From Gammaproteobacteria bacterium (GTDB lineage Bacteria; Pseudomonadota; Gammaproteobacteria; Steroidobacterales; Steroidobacteraceae): DNA of 56,425 bases. The stretch spans positions 1 to 56,425 of the forward strand of contig JAQGOE010000326.1 in NCBI GenBank assembly GCA_028293725.1, given 5' to 3'. A program made the position numbers and the translations under genes. The stretch's first letter is position 1, and every line of letters begins with the position of its first letter. The notes beneath the pieces were generated by a model that had not been told where the DNA came from, made no database searches, and was given only the letters and a program-made list of their open reading frames with translations. Of the stretch, positions 51,522-56,425 are shown one piece after another.

Positions 51522-52256
51522 ATGACAGACGAATATCAGGAACAACGCGCGGATCTCGCCGCGGCTTTCCGCTGGTTCGCGCGGCTAGGTATGGCGGAAT
51601 CGGTTGCAAATCACTTCAGTGTCGCGGTCTCGGCCGATGGCAGCCGTTTTCTGGTCAATCCCTGCCGGCGCCACTTCTCGCAAATCACGGCGAGCGAACT
51701 GCTGCTCCTGGACGCCCACGATCCATCGACGCTGCAAAAAACCAACGCTCCCGATCCGACAGCCTGGTACTTACACGCCGGCTTGCATGCAAATGTTCCG
51801 CACGCCCGCTGCGTCATGCATCTGCACTGCAAGTACGCGACGGCCCTGGGTTGCCTGGCGGACAGCACGTTATATCCAATAGATATCAACGCGGCGCGCT
51901 TCTTCGGACGGGTTGCCATTGATGCACAATTCTCGGGCATGGCGCTCTCGAGCGACGAGGCCGCGCGTCAGGCAAAGCTTCTGGTCGACGGCAAGAGCGT
52001 ACTGCTCATGGCCAATCATGGAGTACTGGTGGTGGGCGCCACGGTCGCCGCGGCGTTCGATGAGCTCTACTATTTCGAGCGCGCGGCCGAGATGCTGCTG
52101 ACGTGCTATTCCACCGGAAAGCCCTTGCGCTTCATGCCGCACGCGACGGCTGAGCTGACGAAGCGGCAATGGCTCGAATACGGCAACTTTCCCGCGGATC
52201 ATTTGAACGCGGTGAAGGAAATTCTCGATCGCGAGGAGCCGGAATTCCGGCGCTGA
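51522..52256 (+). CDS. Class II aldolase/adducin family protein
   Basis: A 244-residue protein with the class II aldolase fold. Zinc-ligand and substrate regions are visible: FRWFARLGMAESVANHFSV, FLVNPCRRHFSQITASELLLLD, HAGLHANVPHARCVMHLHCKYATALG (the HxH pair) and LLMANHGVLVVG (third His). The usual phosphate-binding Ser/Gly pattern is changed to NPCRRHF, so the substrate may not be a sugar phosphate. Its place between betA and betC, 19 bp after betA, suggests a role in handling an aldehyde or hydroxy product of choline-derivative breakdown; this is inferred from context only. Confidence 0.85.
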   Translation: MTDEYQEQRADLAAAFRWFARLGMAESVANHFSVAVSADGSRFLVNPCRRHFSQITASELLLLDAHDPSTLQKTNAPDPTAWYLHAGLHANVPHARCVMHLHCKYATALGCLADSTLYPIDINAARFFGRVAIDAQFSGMALSSDEAARQAKLLVDGKSVLLMANHGVLVVGATVAAAFDELYYFERAAEMLLTCYSTGKPLRFMPHATAELTKRQWLEYGNFPADHLNAVKEILDREEPEFRR

Positions 52257-52279
52257 TGGTACGCGAGGCAAGCTATTCC

Positions 52280-53794
52280 ATGACGTCGAGACCCAACATC
52301 GTTGTGTTGATGTGCGACCAACTCGGGGCGCGCGCCCTGCCGGCCTACGGCCACCCGCTGGTCAAGTCGCCCCATATCGACGCCCTGGCGGCGCGGGGCA
52401 CCGTGTTCGACAACTGTTATTCCAGCTTTCCGCTGTGTGTTCCGGCGCGGCTGGCTTTCATGACCGGACAACGCTGCTCCACCATCGGCGCGTGGGACAA
52501 TGCGGCGCAACTGCCTGCAGATATTCCCACGTTCGCGCACTACCTGAGGCGGCTGGGCTATCGCACCTGCCTCTCCGGCAAGATGCATTTCATCGGGCCC
52601 GACCAGCTGCACGGTTTCGAGGAACGGGTCACCACCGACATCTGCCCTTCCGACTTCAACTGGACGGCTGACTGGGACGATCCCTGGCGGACCATGGATT
52701 GGTTCCACAACATGAAGAACGTGAAGTCGGCGGGGATCGCGGAACGCTCGCTGCAACAGGATTTTGACGAGGAAGTGTCTTTCCATGCCGCGCGGAAAAT
52801 TTTCGATTGGGCGCGCCAGCCGGACGAGCGGCCCTTTCTGTTGGTCTCGTCGTTTACCCATCCGCACGATCCGTACGTCACGCCCAGGCGCTTCTGGGAT
52901 CTCTATCGCGATGACGAAATCGACATGCCGCGGGTGCCGTTCATCGAGCCCCAGCTGCGCGATCCTCATAGCCGCCGCCTCTGGGAGCAATACGACCGTG
53001 GCGAGCTGAACGTCAGTGACGAGGACGTGCGCCGGGCCCGGCATGCCTACTACGGAAGCATCTCGTACGTCGATGAGCGGATCGGCGAGGTTCTCGATGC
53101 ATTGACGCGCACGAAGTTGCTAGACAACACGGTGGTCATTTTCTGCAGCGACCACGGGGACATGATTGGCGAGCGCGGACTCTGGTACAAGATGAGCTTC
53201 TACGACTGGTCCGCGCGGGTCCCCTTCATTATGGCGGGCCCCGGGATTCCCGCGGGCCACCGGGTTCGCTCCAATTGCGCCCATGTCGATCTGCTACCCA
53301 CCCTCGTCGAGCTCGCGGTTGGCAAGGAGTGGAACGGGTATCCGGAACCTGTTGATGGCAAGAGCCTTCTGCCGTTGCTGACGGCCGAGGAGCCCGAGCG
53401 GATCGCGGTCAGCGAGCTCTTCTCGGAAGGCGTCGCCGCTCCGTATGTCATGTTACGCAAAGGAAAATACAAGATTAACTTCGTGGAGCACGATCCCCCA
53501 CAGGTATTCGACATGGAGGCCGATCCTGACGAGCTCCACGACCTTGCAGGAGACCCGGCTCATCAGAGCGTGACCACTGGGTTGCTGGCAGAGGTCGGCA
53601 GGCAATGGGACATGCCGCGTCTGAAGGCCGATGTCCTGAGGAGCCAGCGCCGCCGTCGCTTCGTCTACCAGGCACTGACGACCGGCCAGGTAACCCCCTG
53701 GGACTTCCAGCCCTGGGATGATGCGTCGAAACGCTACTATCGGGGGACGAATTCTTACCACGAAGCGGAGGAGCGGGACCTTCTCGGTCCGTGA
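52280..53794 (+). CDS. betC: Choline-sulfatase
   Basis: A 504-residue type I sulfatase that would hydrolyse choline-O-sulfate to choline and sulfate. The formylglycine site is Cys53-Val-Pro-Ala-Arg57 followed by LAFMTGQ, the metal-binding Asp13 (LMCDQLG) is N-terminal, and FCSDHGDMIGERGLWYKMSFYDWSARVPFI carries the second metal-binding region. The C-terminus RRRFVYQALTTGQVTPWDFQPWDDASKRYYRG is characteristic of choline-sulfatase. ATG 52280 matches the family start; ATG 52256, overlapping the aldolase stop as TGATG, is possible. The transporter gene follows with no gap. Formylglycine formation needs a maturase not seen here. Confidence 0.92.
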   Translation: MTSRPNIVVLMCDQLGARALPAYGHPLVKSPHIDALAARGTVFDNCYSSFPLCVPARLAFMTGQRCSTIGAWDNAAQLPADIPTFAHYLRRLGYRTCLSGKMHFIGPDQLHGFEERVTTDICPSDFNWTADWDDPWRTMDWFHNMKNVKSAGIAERSLQQDFDEEVSFHAARKIFDWARQPDERPFLLVSSFTHPHDPYVTPRRFWDLYRDDEIDMPRVPFIEPQLRDPHSRRLWEQYDRGELNVSDEDVRRARHAYYGSISYVDERIGEVLDALTRTKLLDNTVVIFCSDHGDMIGERGLWYKMSFYDWSARVPFIMAGPGIPAGHRVRSNCAHVDLLPTLVELAVGKEWNGYPEPVDGKSLLPLLTAEEPERIAVSELFSEGVAAPYVMLRKGKYKINFVEHDPPQVFDMEADPDELHDLAGDPAHQSVTTGLLAEVGRQWDMPRLKADVLRSQRRRRFVYQALTTGQVTPWDFQPWDDASKRYYRGTNSYHEAEERDLLGP

Positions 53795-55615
53795 ATGCGC
53801 GCACTCTGGAGATTCTACCTCGCAATAGCGCTCGTCATTGTTTCGTCGGGTGTCAGCGCCGGCGTAGAGCCGGCTGAGTGCCGCAACGTTCGCTTCGGTG
53901 TGGTCGGCTTCTCAGATGTCGCAGCCGTCACCGCCATCACGGTAGAGGTTCTGAAGGGGTTGGGCTACGCGCCCGCAACTGTCAACCTGCCCATCCCCAT
54001 TATTTTCGCCTCCCTGCAGAATAAGAACATCGAAGTGTTCTTGGGCAACTGGATGCCCGCCCAGGAAGCCGATAGCAGGCCCTACCTGGCGAACGGCTCG
54101 GTCGAAGTCATCGGACCGAACCTGGAGAAAGCCAAATTTACACTCGCCGTGCCTCAATACCTGTATGACGCCGGGCTGCGGGACTTTGGGTCCATCAAGA
54201 ACTTCGCCGGACCATTGGATTCCGCGATCTACGGCATCGAGCCCGGCGCGGCCGCCAATCGCCTGGTGTTGGGCATGATCAAGGCCGATACCTTCGGACT
54301 GGGACGGTTCCGGCTGATCGAGTCCAGCGAGCAGGGAATGCTCGCAGAAGTCGAGCGGGCTTACCGCAACCGTAAACCGATCGTCTTCGTCGGATGGGAC
54401 CCGCATCCGATGAACCTGCGCTTCAAGATCCAGTATCTGGGGGGCGGCGATGCCATTTTCGGTCCTGACTTCGGCGGGGCGATCATCAACACCGTGACGC
54501 GCGCAGGCTTGAGCGCGGAGTGTCCCAACCTGGGGCGGCTGCTGCGCAATCTGCGGTTCAGCCTGCGGGGCGAAAGCGAGATCATGGCGGCCATTCTCGA
54601 CCAACATGAGCAACCCGACGTCGCGGCGCGGGTCTGGTTAGGCTCGCACCAGGAGTCGGTCAGCGCGTGGCTGACGGGCGTGTCCGGTTTTGACGGGCGG
54701 TCGGTGATGGCCGCAGCCTGGGGGAGCCGTAGTGTATCGAGCGCAACCGGCACGACGGGCTCGACCGGTGGCGCGTTGGAAGGTTGGATGGCCGATCACA
54801 AGATTCCGTTGGGCGATGCGACGTCGCGTGGGCTGGAGTACCTCAAGACGCGTGGCGCCCGGGTGTTCGATGGGGTGTCACTGGTGGGCCGCGGGATGGT
54901 CGATTCGGTGACGCTGGTGTTGCGCTCGGTTCCCGCGCTCCTCTTTTTGGTGGCGGCCGGGCTGCTGACCTGGGCGATCAAGCGATCGTTGTCGCTCGCC
55001 CTCTTCGTGTCACTCGCCCTGCTGTTTGTGCTGAACCAGGGCTATTGGACACCGATGCTGGAGACTTTGTCGCTGGTGTTGGTGGCGACACTTGCCTCGG
55101 TAGCCGTAGGTATCCCGGTGGGCATCGCGGGGGCGCACCATCCGCGCTTTTACGCCACGCTGCGGCCGGTTCTCGATTTGATGCAGACACTGCCGACGTT
55201 CGTGTATCTGATTCCGACACTGGTGCTGTTCGGACTGGGTCCGGTGCCCGGACTCATTTCAACAGTGGTGTTCGCGATGCCGGCGCCGATCCGCTTGACG
55301 CAGGCGGGGGTCGCGGCAGTTCCGCCCGCGCTCAGGGAAGTTGCGCATGCCTTTGGGGCCACGAAATTCCAGCTTCTCTGGAAAGTGGAATTGCCCTGTG
55401 CTGCGCCGATGATCTTCGCCGGGGTTACCCAGTGCATCATGCTCAGTCTCTCCATGGTGGTCGTCGCCGCACTGGTCGGCGCGGGAGGACTCGGAGTACC
55501 CGTCGTGCGCGCTCTCAACTCGGTTCAGGTGGGGCCCGGGTTCGATGCCGGGTTGGTCATTGTTTTGCTCGCGGTGTTGCTGGATCGGTTATTCAGGCCG
55601 CGGGATCGCGGTTAA
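53795..55615 (+). CDS. Choline ABC transporter: substrate-binding protein fused to permease (ChoX-ChoW type)
   Basis: A 606-residue single chain. A signal sequence (FYLAIALVIVSSGVSAGVEP) precedes an OpuAC-type binding domain (about 28-305; FGVVGFSDVAAVTAITVEVLKGLGYAP, FLGNWMPAQEAD, FVGWDPHPMN) with aromatic ligand-box residues. A Ser/Thr/Gly linker (about 306-325) joins a ChoW/ProW permease (about 330-606) with GWMADHKIPLG, five or six helices, and the ATPase-coupling loop AFGATKFQLLWKVELPCAAPMI. ProW-type permeases have a periplasmic N-tail, so the fusion is topologically sound. The ATP-binding subunit is missing from the window. ATG directly follows the betC stop. Confidence 0.9.
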   Translation: MRALWRFYLAIALVIVSSGVSAGVEPAECRNVRFGVVGFSDVAAVTAITVEVLKGLGYAPATVNLPIPIIFASLQNKNIEVFLGNWMPAQEADSRPYLANGSVEVIGPNLEKAKFTLAVPQYLYDAGLRDFGSIKNFAGPLDSAIYGIEPGAAANRLVLGMIKADTFGLGRFRLIESSEQGMLAEVERAYRNRKPIVFVGWDPHPMNLRFKIQYLGGGDAIFGPDFGGAIINTVTRAGLSAECPNLGRLLRNLRFSLRGESEIMAAILDQHEQPDVAARVWLGSHQESVSAWLTGVSGFDGRSVMAAAWGSRSVSSATGTTGSTGGALEGWMADHKIPLGDATSRGLEYLKTRGARVFDGVSLVGRGMVDSVTLVLRSVPALLFLVAAGLLTWAIKRSLSLALFVSLALLFVLNQGYWTPMLETLSLVLVATLASVAVGIPVGIAGAHHPRFYATLRPVLDLMQTLPTFVYLIPTLVLFGLGPVPGLISTVVFAMPAPIRLTQAGVAAVPPALREVAHAFGATKFQLLWKVELPCAAPMIFAGVTQCIMLSLSMVVVAALVGAGGLGVPVVRALNSVQVGPGFDAGLVIVLLAVLLDRLFRPRDRG

Positions 55616-55664
55616 GGAGTGGCTGCGGCGACCGGCGCAAGGTGGGCTTCCCTCTAGCCAGAGC

Positions 55665-55724
55665 TTGCCTTTCCTTTTAATGCTTATTATATTAGGCATT
55701 AACTAATTTAGTGCCTAATATAAT
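55665..55724 (+). promoter_or_regulatory. Promoter embedded in a 13-bp inverted repeat (auto-operator)
   Basis: TTGCCT (55665-55670), 17 bp, then TATATT (55688-55693) fits a sigma-70 promoter. The -10 box lies in ATTATATTAGGCA (55686-55698), which is perfectly complementary to TGCCTAATATAAT (55712-55724), separated by 13 nt. The right arm reaches the ATG of the XRE gene. A protein bound here would block both the promoter and the start codon region. Confidence 0.7.
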
Positions 55725-56055
55725 GGCTTCAAGCTCTCTTCCCTTAGAGGTCACGCAGCGACTGCAGCAGCTCGCCGAACGGATACGCATCGCCCGGAAG
55801 CGACGGGGATGGACCATAGCTGAGACCGCGGCCAAAGCCGGTCTCAATCGCAATACGCTAAGCGCCCTGGAATTGGGAAAACCGGGCGTGGCGATCAGCG
55901 CCTATGTGTCGGTGCTCTGGGTGCTGGGACTCGACCGTACCCTCGATGAGGTTGCCGACCCGGATAAAGACACTCATGGAAAGGCACTTGAAGTTGCCCG
56001 TCTTCCGAAGCGCGTCAGGAAGCACAACGTGCCGAAGGACGAATACGACTTCTGA
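55723..56055 (+). CDS. HipB-like XRE family regulator (orphan antitoxin-type)
   Basis: A 110-residue protein with an HTH_3 domain (LAERIRIARKRRGWTIAETAAKAGLNRNTLSALELGKPGVAISAYVSVLWVLGL) and a basic C-terminal tail (RLPKRVRKHNVPKDEYDF). This arrangement is that of HipB-type antitoxins that normally precede hipA. No toxin gene follows: 50 bp downstream the opposite-strand dipeptidase ends. The start is ATG 55723 or GTG 55711, both inside the inverted repeat and with no Shine-Dalgarno sequence, so the mRNA may have a very short leader. The AT-rich leader differs from neighbouring DNA, which may mark recent acquisition. Confidence 0.85.
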   Translation: MASSSLPLEVTQRLQQLAERIRIARKRRGWTIAETAAKAGLNRNTLSALELGKPGVAISAYVSVLWVLGLDRTLDEVADPDKDTHGKALEVARLPKRVRKHNVPKDEYDF

Positions 56056-56100
56056 CGCAACATGACCGAACGCCAGAACCACCGATGTAACTGAGAGTTA

Positions 56101-56123
56101 GATACTCACGAATGAGGAGTATC
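56101..56123. terminator. Hairpin overlapping the dipeptidase stop codon
   Basis: GATACTC (56101-56107) and GAGTATC (56117-56123) around a 9-nt loop, placed between the 3' ends of two convergent genes and containing the dipeptidase stop codon. Short and without a U-tract. Confidence 0.35.
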
Positions 56124-56425
56124 CAGGGTGGCTTCGGACGCCGCGCGCTCGGCGCGGAGCTTCACTGACACACGTTCCGCTTCCGCCATCACGCGTAACA
56201 CGTTTTCGCCGGCGATCTTGGCGATGTCGGAGTCGCTCCAGCCACGACGCATGAGTTCCACCAGCAGCGCCGGATATCGATCGACAGCCTCGAGGCCACG
56301 GGGGCCGTCGGGAATCCCGTCGAAATCAGATCCCAGGCCGATATGATCGATACCGGCGACCTTGCGGATTTGCTCGGCGTGATCGGCGACCTGCTCGAGT
56401 GTAGCCTGCGGCTTCGGATGCTCCT
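56106..56425 (-). CDS. Membrane dipeptidase, M19 family (partial, N-terminus off the window)
   Basis: The C-terminal 105 or so residues of a renal dipeptidase-type zinc hydrolase; the gene enters from the right edge. The diagnostic segment IDHIGLGSDFDGIPDGP holds the conserved Asp of the active site, and DIAKIAGENVLRVM is the standard C-terminal motif (GGN/GEN..R.). M19 enzymes cleave dipeptides, including D-configured ones. The tail after the motif (EAERVSVKLRAERAASEATLDTPHS) is short, and signal peptide and lipobox cannot be judged because the N-terminus is missing. Confidence 0.93.
   Translation of the reverse strand, partial: EHPKPQATLEQVADHAEQIRKVAGIDHIGLGSDFDGIPDGPRGLEAVDRYPALLVELMRRGWSDSDIAKIAGENVLRVMAEAERVSVKLRAERAASEATLDTPHS

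Noticed and set aside
1..56425. tRNA, rRNA, CRISPR arrays, transposons, integrases or phage genes
   Set aside because: I found no tRNA cloverleaf, no spaced direct repeats of CRISPR type and no transposase or integrase motifs, so nothing of this kind is claimed.

Overview
This window is 56,425 bp of GC-rich, gene-dense bacterial DNA. The gene content (CreA, DUF4197, cyanase, YjbQ, a GbdR-like regulator, SCO1, a CotA-like oxidase, many Tat and Sec exported proteins) suggests a proteobacterium, most likely a soil or freshwater gammaproteobacterium of the Steroidobacter/Nevskia type. That placement is inferred from gene families only. I saw no rRNA, tRNA, CRISPR array, transposase or integrase.

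Layout. 1-3.8 kb: the 5' part of a DUF1003 membrane gene, a large secreted protein with three 132-residue repeats, and a DUF4197 protein. 3.8-10.8 kb (all minus): an envelope redox and copper region with a multicopper oxidase, an SCO1 copper chaperone, an unrecognised cysteine-containing secreted protein, an orphan Tat solute-binding protein, two thioredoxin-fold proteins and an AraC regulator. 11-13.3 kb: a Na+/H+ antiporter and MsrA. 13.3-16.2 kb: a cytochrome c/PQQ dehydrogenase and a secreted beta-propeller. 16.3-19.2 kb: DNA alkylation repair (Ogt opposite an Ada-AraC-AlkA fusion) and a methyltransferase. 19.2-22.7 kb: an M61 peptidase and an atypical NRAMP transporter. 22.8-27.7 kb: a BlaI repressor with a MacAB-like efflux operon. 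27.7-36 kb: a degenerate S41 peptidase, YjbQ, cyanase with a zinc-ribbon SDR, serC-serA, and a pseudokinase-TonB fusion.

36.2-44.5 kb is a compact coenzyme F420 island: an F420-type luciferase-like oxidoreductase, cofC, fused cofGH (FO synthase), an F420-dependent glucose-6-phosphate dehydrogenase (fgd), cofE, cofD, a Ddn-like reductase, and a convergent second luciferase-like oxidoreductase. It contains the dedicated steps to make F420, one enzyme to reduce it and three candidate users.

44.6-47.6 kb holds small housekeeping genes (DUF883, a DUF1579-like protein, a 65-residue basic protein, CreA, a 5'-3' exonuclease). 47.6-55.6 kb is a quaternary-amine locus: a GbdR-like regulator, a 26-bp palindrome, a Rieske oxygenase, choline dehydrogenase (betA), a class II aldolase, choline-sulfatase (betC) and a single-chain fusion of choline-binding protein and permease. 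No ATPase, betaine aldehyde dehydrogenase or Rieske reductase is encoded here. The window ends with an orphan HipB-like regulator behind a promoter embedded in a 13-bp inverted repeat, and a truncated M19 dipeptidase.
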